Shown: piece after piece, positions 1 to 9,387 of the stretch
Layout of the letters: the number at the start of each line of letters is the position of its first letter
Numbering within the stretch: position 1 is the stretch's first letter
Origin: JACQFV01 sp964593585
GTDB lineage: Bacteria > Zixibacteria > MSB-5A5 > WJJR01
Assembly (NCBI GenBank): GCA_964593585.1
Contig: CAZQIZ010000007.1
Location: forward strand, 46,575-110,574
Length of the DNA: 64,000 nucleotides
Direction of reading: 5' to 3'
Notes under the pieces: model-generated
Databases searched by the model: none
What the model was told of the DNA's origin: nothing
What the model saw: only the letters and a program-made list of their open reading frames with translations
Translations under genes and position numbers: made by a program

Positions 1-1
1 C

Positions 2-1981
2 ATGCTCGGCGACACCGGCATCGCGGTCAATCCGAAGGACAAGCGCCACGCCAAGTCGATCGGCAAGCGGGCGGTCCTGCCGCTGATCGGACGGATCCTC
101 CCGGTGGTCGGCGACGCCTACATCGACATGGAGTTTGGCACCGGCGCGATGAAGGTCACGCCCGCGCATGACGCCAACGACTTCGAAATCGGCCGACGCC
201 ACAATCTCGAGACCGTCAAGGTGATCGACAAGGAAGGCAAGATCACCGCCGAAGGCGGGCCCTATGCCGGGCTCGACCGTTACGAGGCCCGCAAACGCAT
301 CGTTCGCGACCTTGAAGCCCAGGGTCTGATCGACAAGATTGAGCCGTACAAGCTCGGCGCCGCGGTCTGCTACCGCTGCAACACCATCATCGAGCCCTTC
401 CTCTCCGAGCAGTGGTTCGTGAAAATGTCCGAACTGGCGCCGCCGGCGATCGCCGCGGTGCGCGACGGGAAAATCCAATTCCATCCGCCGCACTGGTCGA
501 AGGTCTACCTGCACTGGATGGAGAACATCCGTCCCTGGTGCATCTCCCGCCAACTCTGGTGGGGGCACCGGATCCCGGTCTGGTACAAAAACGGCGCCAA
601 TGAAGTGTATGTCGGCGCCACACCCCCCTCCGGCGACTACCGTCAGGATGAGGATGTCCTCGACACCTGGTTTTCCTCCTGGCTCTGGCCGTTTTCGACC
701 TTCGGCTGGCCGGAGAAGACCGATGAGTTGCGCGCCTTCTATCCGACCGATTCGCTCTTTACCGCCTCCGAGATCATCTTCCTCTGGGTGGCGCGCATGG
801 TGATGGCCGGCTGCGAGTTCATGGGCGAGATTCCGTTCGCGGATGTCTACATCCACGGCACCGTGCGCGATGCGCAGGGACGGCGCATGTCGAAGTCGCT
901 GGGCAACGGCATCGACCCGCTCGACGTCATCGCCGAACACGGCGCCGACGCGCTGCGGCTGTCGCTGGTCCTGGCCGCGCCCGAAGGTCAGGATCCCAAC
1001 GTCGGGCCCTCCACCTTTGAACTGGGACGCAACTTCGCCAACAAACTCTGGAATGCCTCGCGTCTGGTGCTGGCCAATCAGGGCGAGGATCCCCGGCCGC
1101 GCCCGCTGGCGTTGACGATTCCCGACGAGCGACTCCACCTGGCCGATCGTTGGATCTTAAGCCGTCTGGCCGCCGCCATCGAGACCGTTACCGGGCAGCT
1201 CGATGAGTTCAAGTTCAATGCCGCCGCCAAGTCGCTTTATGATTTCGTCTGGTCCGACTACTGCGACTGGTACCTCGAGCTGGTCAAGCAGCGGTTCCAG
1301 AAGGGTACACCCGAGGAGCAGGAGGTGGCGCGCGCGGTGTCGCTGCATGTCCTGCACCACATCGTGCGGCTGATGCATCCGGCCGCGCCCTTTGTGACCG
1401 AGGAACTCTGGGCGACCATGCGTCCGCTTTTGACCGATGCGCCCGCCCATGTCGCCGTCGCCCCCTGGCCGACCGCCGATGCCGCGCGACTCGACAGCCA
1501 ATTGGACGATGAGATGCAGCATGCCTTCGATGTCATCGTCGGTATCCGCGGCATTCGCTCGCAGATGAACATCCCGCCCGGACGTGAAATCGACTGCATC
1601 GTCAAGGTCGACACCGATGTCCTCCTGGCCAGTTTGAAGCATCTGGAGGCCAACATCCGCGCCCTGGCGAAAATCGGCAACCTGACCGTCGACAAGAAGA
1701 TCAAGAAGCCGATCCCGTCGGCGACCGCCGTCATCCGCGACGCCGAAATCATCATCCCGCTCGAGGGGTTGATCGATCTGGAGGCGGAACGCAAGCGGCT
1801 GGAAAAGGAACTCAAGCACAACACCGAACAGTTGGAACGGATCAACAAGAAACTCTCCAACGCCGACTTCCTCGCCAACGCGCCCGTCGACGTGGTCAAT
1901 AAGGAAAAGGCCAAACGCGACAACTTCGAGGCGATGGTCAAAAAGCTCGAATCCAACCTCGAGCAGCTGGTCGGCTGGTAA
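2..1981 (+). CDS. valS: Valyl-tRNA synthetase, 5'-truncated by the window edge
   Basis: Class I aminoacyl-tRNA synthetase that charges tRNA-Val in the cytoplasm. The visible 659 residues begin inside the editing (CP1) domain, with the family motif FGTGAMKVTPAHDANDFE near residues 46-63. They continue through the catalytic C-terminal half with the KMSKS loop (GRRMSKSLGN, about residue 293), the anticodon-binding helical domain and a C-terminal coiled coil rich in Glu, Lys and Leu (about 590-655). Full ValRS is about 880-950 residues, so roughly a quarter to a third lies upstream of the window. The ATG at base 2 is internal and is not the real start. No frameshift is seen. Confidence 0.96.
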   Translation: MLGDTGIAVNPKDKRHAKSIGKRAVLPLIGRILPVVGDAYIDMEFGTGAMKVTPAHDANDFEIGRRHNLETVKVIDKEGKITAEGGPYAGLDRYEARKRIVRDLEAQGLIDKIEPYKLGAAVCYRCNTIIEPFLSEQWFVKMSELAPPAIAAVRDGKIQFHPPHWSKVYLHWMENIRPWCISRQLWWGHRIPVWYKNGANEVYVGATPPSGDYRQDEDVLDTWFSSWLWPFSTFGWPEKTDELRAFYPTDSLFTASEIIFLWVARMVMAGCEFMGEIPFADVYIHGTVRDAQGRRMSKSLGNGIDPLDVIAEHGADALRLSLVLAAPEGQDPNVGPSTFELGRNFANKLWNASRLVLANQGEDPRPRPLALTIPDERLHLADRWILSRLAAAIETVTGQLDEFKFNAAAKSLYDFVWSDYCDWYLELVKQRFQKGTPEEQEVARAVSLHVLHHIVRLMHPAAPFVTEELWATMRPLLTDAPAHVAVAPWPTADAARLDSQLDDEMQHAFDVIVGIRGIRSQMNIPPGREIDCIVKVDTDVLLASLKHLEANIRALAKIGNLTVDKKIKKPIPSATAVIRDAEIIIPLEGLIDLEAERKRLEKELKHNTEQLERINKKLSNADFLANAPVDVVNKEKAKRDNFEAMVKKLESNLEQLVGW

Positions 1982-2088
1982 CCACGCCCCCATATGTCGC
2001 CAAATCCTCATCGTGATGCGCCGGGGCAGGTCTGAGCTCCCCCGCCGCGCAATCACCACACACGAACTGCAATGCGGTGGCTGGCGAC

Positions 2089-2104
2089 GCGGCTCAAGAG
2101 CCGC
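2089..2104 (+). terminator. Candidate terminator after valS
   Basis: A short GC stem GCGGCT-CAAG-AGCCGC (6 bp, 4-base loop) is followed by TTCTAC. It lies about 110 bases after the valS stop. The T-tract is weak, so termination here is only plausible. Confidence 0.35.
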
Positions 2105-2156
2105 TTCTACGAATTGGGAAACCGATTTGCAATGGCGCGCCGGGCCCGTCGCCGGA

Positions 2157-2177
2157 CAAGGGGCTTTCAGCCCCTTG
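2157..2177 (+). terminator. CAAGGGGCT/AGCCCCTTG hairpin between valS and the DUF4139 gene
   Basis: Perfect 9-bp stem with a TTC loop. A sister copy lies at 17986-18006 and a decayed one near 17832-17853, so it belongs to a dispersed hairpin family and may also terminate valS transcription. The rest of the 1982-2310 gap shows nothing recognisable apart from the ribosome binding site at 2301-2307. Confidence 0.45.
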
Positions 2178-2310
2178 CCGCCACGCCGCAATTCCACTTG
2201 CAACAAATCGCGCTTTCGTTTGTAATACCCCTGTGAATGGACAGCGAATCGCCACGCGGCGCCGCGCGGGCGCCGTCGGGACATCCACAAGCCCGGTCAG
2301 GGGGAGGGTC

Positions 2311-3657
2311 ATGCGCCGCCTCATCATCGCCATCGCGCTCGTCGGCTGGCTCCAGGTGACGCCGGTTGCCGCCGGCGTGCAGATCACGATCTACAACGAC
2401 AATCTCGCACTGGTCAAAGACACCCGCGAGCTCGACTACCAACGCGGCATCTTCGATCTGGCCTTCACCGACGTCGCCTCCGCCATCGATGCCACCTCGG
2501 TGTCGTTTTCGGCCGTCCGCTCGCCCGGCGACGTCATCCTCCTCGAACAGAACTATCGCTACGACCTGGTCTCCTCCGAAAAGATCCTGGAGAAGTACAT
2601 CGACAAGACCATCCGCGTGATGAATAAGGAGGGGAAGGTCCATGAGGGAGTGCTGTTGGCCGCCGATCCCGCGGCGCTGACCCTGCGTCTGCCCGATGGC
2701 GGGCTGGTGATCATCAGCCGCACCGAAATCGTCGACTTGAGCTTTCCTTCACTGCCCGAGGGGTTGATCACCCGCCCCACGCTGGTCTGGAAGCTGAACT
2801 CCAACCTCGAAGGCAAACATGCCTCCGAGGTGCGTTACCTGACATCACAGATCAACTGGAACGCGCAGTATGTCGCCAACATTGCCGCCACCGAAGATGC
2901 GCTCGATTTGTCCGGATGGGTCTCCATCGACAACCACTCGGGCGCCACTTATGAGGAGGCGGCGATCAAGCTGATCGCCGGCGATGTCAACCGCGTGCGT
3001 CCCCCGATGCCGCGTGGCAAGGCGGCGATGGAGATGCTCGCCTACGCCGATGCCGCCGGCTTTGAGGAGCGAACGTTCTTTGAATACCATCTTTATACCC
3101 TCGACCGCCCCGCCACCGTCCGCGACAACGAGATCAAGCAGTTGTCGCTGTTTGCCCCGGCGCGGGTCAAGGCGCAGAAGATCTTCACCTACGATGGCGC
3201 GCGCGACAACACCAAAATCCGCGTCTCGATGGAATTCGTGAACTCGAAGGAAGCCGGCCTCGGCATTCCGCTGCCGCGCGGCACGATCCGCGTCATGAAA
3301 GCCGACACCGATGGCTCCCTCGAATTCGTCGGCGAGGACCAGATCGACCACACACCCAAAGACGAAAAGGTCCGCGCCTTCCTCGGCAACGCCTTCGACA
3401 TCGTCGGCGAACGGGTGCAGACCGCCCAGCGCAACATCTCCAGCCGGGTCTCGGAAGAGGACTTCGAGATCAAGTTGCGCAACCACAAGACCGAAACGGT
3501 CGTGGTCACGGTGATCGAGCGCAACTACGGCGACTGGCGGATCGTGCAGGAGTCGCACAAGCACACCAAGAAGGACGCAGCCAAGGCCGAGTGGGAAATC
3601 ACCGTGCCCGCCGATGGTGAAGCTGTGCTGACCTACACCGCGCGCCGGACCTGGTAG
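2311..3657 (+). CDS. Exported DUF4139 domain protein
   Basis: 448 residues. The N-terminus is a Sec signal peptide (MRRLIIAIALVGWLQ, then a VAAG cleavage region), so the protein is expected in the periplasm or envelope. The C-terminal half, about residues 180-448, matches the DUF4139 pattern: a beta-rich domain with the motifs VWKLNS, INWNAQYVANI and EAGLGIPLPRGTIRV, ending in a Thr/Val-rich strand region. DUF4139 proteins are widespread in the FCB group and have no agreed function; some are called mucoidy-inhibitor-like (MuiA). The start at 2311 is chosen because GGGGAGGG precedes it and it opens directly into the signal peptide; the frame is open further upstream without such features. It appears to be a single gene with no operon partner. 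Confidence 0.8.
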   Translation: MRRLIIAIALVGWLQVTPVAAGVQITIYNDNLALVKDTRELDYQRGIFDLAFTDVASAIDATSVSFSAVRSPGDVILLEQNYRYDLVSSEKILEKYIDKTIRVMNKEGKVHEGVLLAADPAALTLRLPDGGLVIISRTEIVDLSFPSLPEGLITRPTLVWKLNSNLEGKHASEVRYLTSQINWNAQYVANIAATEDALDLSGWVSIDNHSGATYEEAAIKLIAGDVNRVRPPMPRGKAAMEMLAYADAAGFEERTFFEYHLYTLDRPATVRDNEIKQLSLFAPARVKAQKIFTYDGARDNTKIRVSMEFVNSKEAGLGIPLPRGTIRVMKADTDGSLEFVGEDQIDHTPKDEKVRAFLGNAFDIVGERVQTAQRNISSRVSEEDFEIKLRNHKTETVVVTVIERNYGDWRIVQESHKHTKKDAAKAEWEITVPADGEAVLTYTARRTW

Positions 3658-3719
3658 GTTTGCCGACGATGACGACTGACACAAACCGCGCACCGGCGGG
3701 CGGAACTGTCAAAATGTCC

Positions 3720-3747
3720 TTGAAACCGTGAGGCTTAACCCTATAAT
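3720..3747 (+). promoter_or_regulatory. Sigma70-type promoter of the TPR gene
   Basis: TTGAAA at 3720-3725, a 16-base spacer and a perfect TATAAT at 3742-3747. The expected transcription start is near 3754, giving a leader of about 55 bases to the start codon at 3809. It is the best promoter match in the window. Confidence 0.75.
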
Positions 3748-3808
3748 GGTGGGCTTCCGGCCGCACTTCGAATCGGGCCGGGTGTATAACCAGATGGAGG
3801 CAATGACG

Positions 3809-5287
3809 ATGACCACCCGACGGGTGATTTTGCTGACGGCGCTTGTGACCCTGGGGCTTGCGTCCATGCTCCGGGCCCAGCCGCAGACCGAAATCGTGCA
3901 GCCGGTCGATGTGTACCTGCGCTCGGCGCGCATCGCGCTGGGTACCAACCCGCCCGAATACAACCGCGCGCAACGCAACCTCGAGATGGCGCGCCAGCAC
4001 TACCCCGAAAACTTCGAAGTGCATTTGCTCCTGGGAACGGTCTGGGCCTCCCGCGACGAGATCGACAGCATGATGGCCGAGTATGCGCTGGCCCGCAAGT
4101 TCGCAGGCGAAAAGGACTGGGCCAAAAAGGGCAAGGACATCGGCAAACTGATCGACTCCAAATGGCTCGACCGCTTCAACCGCGGCGTCAACCTCCTCTC
4201 GCAGTCCGACTCGCTGGCCGACATCGCCCAGCAACAGGCCGACTCGGCCAAGGCCGACAGCATGCGCACGGTGGTGGAAAAGGTCCGCAAGATGTCCATC
4301 GAAGCGCTGCGTCACTGCACGCTGCTGCGTCCCGATGACTTCCGCGCCTATGCCACCCGCGGCATCGTGCTCCAGCGCATGGGCGACAACACCTCCGGAC
4401 TGTCCGATTTCGTCCGCGCCGAGTCGCTGTTCCACCGCTACGAGTTCCTCGATTCGACCACCAACTGGTATGACACCACCGTCTTCTTTTCAGGCCAGGG
4501 CGAAAAGACCGAGGCGTGGAAGGAGTTCGAGGCGAAGTACAAAAAGCTCAACGAGGAAAAGCGCAACCGCTACAACAACCTGCTGCGCTCGCTGGGCGCC
4601 GGCTATTACGATGCCCAGAAATGGCAGGAGTGTCTCGCCATCAACCGGCGCTACCTCGGTCTCTTCCCCAAGGACATCAACTCGATCGTGACCCTGGCCG
4701 ACATCTTCTCACGCCTGGGCAACGAGACCGAGGCCTACAAGTGGCAGGAAATCACAGTCAACGAGGACCCCAACAACAAGGACACCTGGTACAACCTCGG
4801 CATCTTCTACTACAACAACGCCGTCCGTTTGCAGGACTCGATCGCCGCGGCCACCAAGGTGGTCGAGCGCGACGGCCGCAATTCGCCGGCCAAGGCCACG
4901 CGCTTAAGCTTCCTCGAGTCGTCGCTGGAGAACTTCGCTCGCGCCATCCCGCGCTTCAAGAAAGTGGTCGAACTGGATGAGAAGGACCATGAGACCTGGC
5001 GGCTCCTGGGCATCTGCTACTACTCGGTGGCCAGTCTGGCTGTCGACACGCAGCTGGAAGAAGATGCCGCCCGACAGGGCGCCACGCTCAACAAAGTCTG
5101 GGAGATCATCAACGCCCAGCCGGGCGCCTTCGATCAGAACGCGATCTGGGGCAGCACCGAGGGGGCGCTGCGCAAGGGCACCGAACTGTTCCCCGATGAT
5201 CAGGCCCTCTGCAAGATGATGAAGGTCACGCTGGCCCAGCTCAACCGCGTCGATGAACTGCGCGAGTGGGCCCCGAAGTGCCCGTAG
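3809..5287 (+). CDS. Exported tetratricopeptide-repeat protein
   Basis: 492 residues. A signal peptide (MTTRRVILLTALVTLGLASMLRAQ) suggests export, and cleavage before the Gln would leave Gln first. TPR-like helical pairs follow at about residues 30-100 and again at about 265-440 (YYDAQKWQECLAINRRYLGL, WYNLGIFYYNNAV, WRLLGICYYSVA). A Lys/Asp/Ala-rich helical stretch lies between. TPR proteins are scaffolds; no enzyme motif is visible and the partner is unknown. Start choice: in-frame ATGs lie at 3794, 3803 and 3809. GGAGG at 3796-3800 is 8 bases from 3809 but only 2 from 3803, which favours 3809. It stands alone between a strong promoter and a strong terminator. Confidence 0.78.
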   Translation: MTTRRVILLTALVTLGLASMLRAQPQTEIVQPVDVYLRSARIALGTNPPEYNRAQRNLEMARQHYPENFEVHLLLGTVWASRDEIDSMMAEYALARKFAGEKDWAKKGKDIGKLIDSKWLDRFNRGVNLLSQSDSLADIAQQQADSAKADSMRTVVEKVRKMSIEALRHCTLLRPDDFRAYATRGIVLQRMGDNTSGLSDFVRAESLFHRYEFLDSTTNWYDTTVFFSGQGEKTEAWKEFEAKYKKLNEEKRNRYNNLLRSLGAGYYDAQKWQECLAINRRYLGLFPKDINSIVTLADIFSRLGNETEAYKWQEITVNEDPNNKDTWYNLGIFYYNNAVRLQDSIAAATKVVERDGRNSPAKATRLSFLESSLENFARAIPRFKKVVELDEKDHETWRLLGICYYSVASLAVDTQLEEDAARQGATLNKVWEIINAQPGAFDQNAIWGSTEGALRKGTELFPDDQALCKMMKVTLAQLNRVDELREWAPKCP

Positions 5288-5312
5288 CCGTCGCATCCCA
5301 CGCCAATCCACG

Positions 5313-5345
5313 CAGGGGCGGGTCGCTGACCCGCCCCTGTTTGTT
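5313..5345 (+). terminator. Rho-independent terminator after the TPR gene
   Basis: Perfect 12-bp stem (CAGGGGCGGGTC / GACCCGCCCCTG) with loop GCT, followed by TTTGTT. It lies 26 bases after the stop codon. Its stem resembles the CAGGTCTGAGACC hairpin family seen elsewhere in the window. Confidence 0.75.
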
Positions 5346-5372
5346 GGGCGCTCCGACGGAGTGCCGGGGCGG

Positions 5373-5590
5373 AACAAAGATTGCTTCGTCGTCGTCCACC
5401 TTCGGCGGACTCCTCCTCGCAATGACGGGAGAAGTTATCGCCATTCACACGCGACCGGCGCATGTGGCGGTGTCTGCACACGCGCCCAAACCGCCGCAGA
5501 ATCATCAGGAGTCTCGCATTCCGACTCACACCGTTATTGCGAGGAGCCCGAATCGCCGCAGGCGAATCGGGTCGACGAAGCAATCTTTTT
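5373..5590. repeat. Inverted pair of an ATTGCTTCGTCG...CTCGCAATGACGG element
   Basis: One copy reads AACAAAGATTGCTTCGTCG to CTCCTCGCAATGACGG (5373-5428). A second copy in opposite orientation reads GTTATTGCGAGGAG to CGACGAAGCAATC (5532-5590). The same pair in the same head-to-head arrangement lies at 31736-31883. The rest of the 5288-5753 gap holds the terminator and no gene that I can support. Confidence 0.8.
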
Positions 5591-5753
5591 GCCTGCGGAT
5601 CGACGTGCGCACTGGCATCGGTCTGCCTCGCGCCACCTGCAGCTCTCGACTCCCAGCTCCCCGTCATGTGCGCCACGGCATCACCACCACAAAATGATCC
5701 ACACACCTCAATCCCCCGTGACATCCGCCGCATCGGCATCGCACCTTTCCGCC

Positions 5754-8000
5754 ATGCTGCTGGCTTCGTTGGCGTTCAACCTGCCTCTGCGCAAGGAATT
5801 CACTTACATCGTCCCCGAGGACTGGCCCGGCGGCATCCAGGTCGGCGATCGCGTGGTCGCGCCATTGGCCGGACGCGACACCATCGGCATCGTGGTCAAA
5901 CTGCAGAAGGAATCCGGGCCGATCACCGGCCTGAAGACCATTCACCGCCCGGCGGCCGGATTCCGCATCCCCACCGGCATCCTCGCGCTCACCCGCTGGA
6001 CCGCCGACTACTACCTGAGTTCCTGGGGCGAAGCGCTTGCCTGCGCCGCCGGCCCCTCTCTGGGCACCGCAAAACTGGTCTACCGCCGCAAACCGCTGGC
6101 CTGGGACACCGGCAGGCAACGCATCGAACGTCTCGCGTCCGCCGATCAGGAACTGCTCAACATCCTCTCCGCCCGGCGCCATGTCACGCTCGACACCATT
6201 CTCAACAGCACCGAACGCAAGCGCGCCGCCGTGCTCGGGACACTGCGTCACCTCATCGAAAAGGGCTGGGTCGAATCCGAATGGCGGATGACCGCCCTCC
6301 CCGAGATCCCGCCGCCTGAAATGACCGCCGCCGCGTCCAGCATCGCCGCGGAACCGGGCAGCGACCGTTTCGATGACGATCAACGCCAGGTCTGGGAAGC
6401 GCTGCAACCCCTGCTCGATGCGGCCTCCGGCCAGACCGCGCTCTTGTGGGGGCCGACCGGATCGGGAAAGACCGCGCTCTATTGCGAAGCGATCCGTCGG
6501 GTCTGGACACAGAATCGCACCGCGATTTTCCTCGTGCCCGAAATCGGCCTGGCCAGCCAGATGATCCGCCGCCTCGAGGCGACCCTCGGCGAACCGATCG
6601 CCGTCTGGCACAGCGGCCTCTCCGCTCAGGCGCGTTTCATCGTGGCGCAACAGATCGCCGCCGGCGCCTACCGGCTCGTCGTCGGCGCGCGCTCGGCGAT
6701 CTTCGCGCCCATCCCAAACCTCGGGCTGATTGTCGTCGATGAGGAGCACGCCGACTCTTACAAACAGGCCGATCCGGCGCCGCGCTACCAGGCCCGCGAC
6801 TTGGCGGTGGTGCGCGCCCGGCTGGAGAAGGCCCTCTGCCTGCTCGGTTCGGCCACACCGTCCTGCGAGAGCATCCACAACGCCCGCGCCGGAAAATACC
6901 AGTTGCTGCGTCTGTCCCGGCGTGTCCAGGGACGGCCGCTGCCGACGGTGCGTGTGGTCGATTTGCGTCGACGCGCCGCTCGCGGCGGCGACGGCTGGAT
7001 CACCAACGACCTGCGCGATGCGCTGCTGCGCACCATCCGCGCCGGACACAAGGCGATTGTCTTCCTCAATCGCCGCGGCCACTCGACGCTGGTGTCCTGC
7101 GAACTCTGCGGCCACACCGAAACCTGCGCCGACTGCGGTCTGGCGCTCACCTTTCACGCCAGCGACCGCACCTACCGCTGCCACATCTGCGCCCGGTCGC
7201 AGCCGGCGTCCGAATCATGCCCCGCCTGCGGCGGCGTCGACTTCCTGCTGCGCGGCGTCGGCACGCAGAAAATCGAGGAGATGCTCGCCGCGCTCGATTC
7301 GGAGGTTCGTCTGGCCCGTCTCGACGCCGACATCGCCGCCAGGGTCGGCGCCGCGGCCGCCGCCCTCGATGGGTTCGCCGGCGATCAATTCAATCTGCTC
7401 GTCGGCACTCAGATGGTCACAAAGGGGCTTGATGTCGCGCAGGTCGGCGTCGTCGGCGTGATCTGGGCCGACCAGCAGATGGCCATCCCCGACTTCCGCG
7501 CCGAGGAACGCACCTTTCAGTTGCTGACGCAGGTTGCCGGACGCGCCGGACGCGGCGAGGGGGCCACCGGCGAGGTCATCGTGCAGACCTTCCATCCCGA
7601 CCATGAACTCATCGAACTGGCCGCGGCCCAGGATGCCGAATCCTTCTACGAACGCGAATTGCCCCGCCGTCAGCGTCTCGGCTATCCGCCGTACACCCGC
7701 CTGATCCTGCTGGCCTTCTCCGCTGAGAATCCCAAAACACCGATGGAATCGGCGCTCGCGTTTGCCGCCTACTGGAAGACACGGCAGGAGGAAAGCCGCC
7801 TCCTCGGCAAACTGCTCGGCCCGGCGCCGGCCCTCATCCCGCGACGCGCCCGCAGGCATTATGTCAACGCGCTGATCAAGACCCCCAACATCCGCGCCGC
7901 CGCCGGCGCCGTTGAGGAATACCGCGCCCAGAACGAGACGCTCCTGGCGCGTCGCCGTGTGGCGCTGACCATTGATGTCGATCCGCTGGACTTCACATAA
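5754..8000 (+). CDS. priA: Primosomal protein N' (replication restart helicase)
   Basis: Superfamily 2 3'-5' helicase that reloads the replisome at stalled forks; 748 residues, close to the usual 730-750. The N-terminal DNA-binding domain opens with ASLAFNLPLRKEFTYIVP, which aligns base-for-base with the first residues of E. coli PriA. Walker A WGPTGSGKT lies near residue 232 and DEEH (VVDEEHADSYKQ) near 329. Eight cysteines of the two zinc sites (CELC, CADC, CHIC, CPAC) span about 449-493, and the helicase C-terminal motif QVAGRAGRG follows. Start: ATG 5754 fits the family N-terminus; ATG 5694 would add 20 residues. Neither has a clear ribosome binding site. The upstream gap is repeat-filled and no promoter stands out. 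Confidence 0.93.
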   Translation: MLLASLAFNLPLRKEFTYIVPEDWPGGIQVGDRVVAPLAGRDTIGIVVKLQKESGPITGLKTIHRPAAGFRIPTGILALTRWTADYYLSSWGEALACAAGPSLGTAKLVYRRKPLAWDTGRQRIERLASADQELLNILSARRHVTLDTILNSTERKRAAVLGTLRHLIEKGWVESEWRMTALPEIPPPEMTAAASSIAAEPGSDRFDDDQRQVWEALQPLLDAASGQTALLWGPTGSGKTALYCEAIRRVWTQNRTAIFLVPEIGLASQMIRRLEATLGEPIAVWHSGLSAQARFIVAQQIAAGAYRLVVGARSAIFAPIPNLGLIVVDEEHADSYKQADPAPRYQARDLAVVRARLEKALCLLGSATPSCESIHNARAGKYQLLRLSRRVQGRPLPTVRVVDLRRRAARGGDGWITNDLRDALLRTIRAGHKAIVFLNRRGHSTLVSCELCGHTETCADCGLALTFHASDRTYRCHICARSQPASESCPACGGVDFLLRGVGTQKIEEMLAALDSEVRLARLDADIAARVGAAAAALDGFAGDQFNLLVGTQMVTKGLDVAQVGVVGVIWADQQMAIPDFRAEERTFQLLTQVAGRAGRGEGATGEVIVQTFHPDHELIELAAAQDAESFYERELPRRQRLGYPPYTRLILLAFSAENPKTPMESALAFAAYWKTRQEESRLLGKLLGPAPALIPRRARRHYVNALIKTPNIRAAAGAVEEYRAQNETLLARRRVALTIDVDPLDFT

Positions 8001-8037
8001 ACGCGCCCGCCGGGCCGCCGCGCGCGATTCCTCGCGA

Positions 8038-8066
8038 TTGACTTCCGCGGAAAAACTCCCCTTAAT
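8038..8066 (+). promoter_or_regulatory. Candidate purM promoter with a palindrome in the spacer
   Basis: TTGACT at 8038-8043, a 17-base spacer, then CTTAAT at 8061-8066 (4/6). The perfect 10-base palindrome TTCCGCGGAA (8043-8052) overlaps the end of the -35 box. The element ends 20 bases before the purM start. Confidence 0.45.
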
Positions 8067-8086
8067 GTCCGGCCCAGAGGAGAGCC

Positions 8087-9124
8087 ATGCCGGAAAAACT
8101 CACTTACGCCGCCGCTGGAGTCGATCTCGAAGCCGCCGATGAGGCGGTCTCCCGCATCGGCAAACTGGCCCGCAAGACTTACACCCCCAATGTCCTGGCG
8201 GGTGTCGGGCCGTTCTCCGGTCTGTTTCGTCTCGACCTGAAGGGGTATACCGATCCGGTGCTGGTGTCCAGTTGCGATGGTGTCGGCACCAAGCTCAAAC
8301 TGGCGATCCGCTGGAACCGCCACACCACCATCGGCGCCGACCTGGTCAATCACTGCGTCAACGACATCCTGACTTCCGGCGCGCGCCCGCTGACCTTCCT
8401 TGACTACATCGCCATCGCCAAAATGGACCCCGAGGTGGTCGCCGCCATCATTGAGGGGTTTGCCGAGGCCTGCCGTGAAAACGGCGTCGCGCTCATCGGC
8501 GGCGAGACCGCCGAGATGCCGGGCATCTACAAAAGCGGCGATTACGACGTCGCCGGCTTCATCACTGGCATCGTCGAGCGCGAGCGCATCCTCGATGGTT
8601 CCCGTCTCAAGGCGGGGCAGACCCTGATCGGCCTGCCGTCGAGCGGCCCGCACACCAACGGGTACTCCCTGGTGCGACGGATCATCTTCGACTTGAACGA
8701 CTACGGCTACGACGACAAGCCCGAGGCGCTCGATGGCGCCACCGTCGGCGAATCGCTTCTGGCGGTCCACCGCTCGTACTTGAATATCCTCCGACCACTT
8801 CTGGATGCCGATCTGATCCATGCCATGGCCCACATCACCGGCGGCGGCATTCCCGGCAATCTGATCCGTATCCTGCCGGAGAACATCGCCGCGGTCATCG
8901 ACACCTCGCTGTGGACTGTGCCGCGCGTCTTCACCTTCCTGCAGCAGACCGGCCAGGTCGACCGTGATGAGATGTTCCGTGTGTTCAACATGGGCATCGG
9001 CATGATCATCGCCGTCGACGCCGAGCCTTCGCGCGACATCCTCGCCCGTCTGGCCGACGGCGGCGAGAACGCCTGCGTCATCGGCCACCTGATCTCCGCC
9101 CCCCGCGAAGTCCGTCTGAAGTAG
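8087..9124 (+). CDS. purM: Phosphoribosylformylglycinamidine cyclo-ligase (AIR synthetase)
   Basis: 345 residues, the normal PurM length. It catalyses the ATP-dependent closure of FGAM to aminoimidazole ribotide, step 5 of purine synthesis, in the cytoplasm. The AIRS N-terminal domain contains TYAAAGVDLEAADEAVSRI, VSSCDGVGTKLKLA and LVNHCVNDILTSGARPLTFLD. GGETAEMPGIY follows at about residues 140-150, then the C-terminal AIRS domain with GLPSSGPHTNGYSLVRRI and HITGGGIPGNLIRILP. GAGGAG sits 4 bases before the ATG. No other pur gene is in the window, so it is not part of a purine operon here. Confidence 0.97.
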   Translation: MPEKLTYAAAGVDLEAADEAVSRIGKLARKTYTPNVLAGVGPFSGLFRLDLKGYTDPVLVSSCDGVGTKLKLAIRWNRHTTIGADLVNHCVNDILTSGARPLTFLDYIAIAKMDPEVVAAIIEGFAEACRENGVALIGGETAEMPGIYKSGDYDVAGFITGIVERERILDGSRLKAGQTLIGLPSSGPHTNGYSLVRRIIFDLNDYGYDDKPEALDGATVGESLLAVHRSYLNILRPLLDADLIHAMAHITGGGIPGNLIRILPENIAAVIDTSLWTVPRVFTFLQQTGQVDRDEMFRVFNMGIGMIIAVDAEPSRDILARLADGGENACVIGHLISAPREVRLK

Positions 9125-9201
9125 CCGCCGAGCCGCGCCGTTCGTCTGAGTGCGATTCGTCGCAGCGGCGAGCCTGCTCTTCGTCGCGGGCCACATGCTT
9201 T

Positions 9202-9281
9202 GGGAGGGCGAGGTTTTTGCCGAGCCTGCTCTTTGCAACCCGGGAACGAAAAGCAGGCTCGGCAGAAGCCTCGCCCTCCCC
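9202..9281. repeat. GGGAGGGCGAGG...AGCCTGCTC long hairpin element, copy 1
   Basis: Long inverted repeat. The left arm, GGGAGGGCGAGG then TTTTTGCCGAGCCTGCTC, pairs imperfectly with the right arm, AAAGCAGGCTCGGCAGAAGC then CTCGCCCTCCC, around a loop of about 20 bases. Related copies lie at 17745-17781 (left arm only), 17881-17960 (complete) and from 55980. With the hairpin at 9388-9424 it accounts for most of the 9125-9521 gap, which holds no other supported feature. Confidence 0.8.
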
Positions 9282-9387
9282 GTTCAGAAGATGCACGCCG
9301 GATTCCCACCACACCGCGCTCTAAACTATTTCAACGCCTATCTCCGTCAACTCGAACCCCGGCGCCACCACCCGCCACACACCCGTC

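Noticed and set aside
1157..2290. Long minus-strand frame of 377 codons opposite valS
   Set aside because: It is antisense to clear ValRS sequence, has no family motif or ribosome binding site, and such frames are common in high-GC DNA.
5266..5697. 143-codon frame in the gap before priA
   Set aside because: It consists of translated dispersed repeats and has no coding-type composition or start signal.
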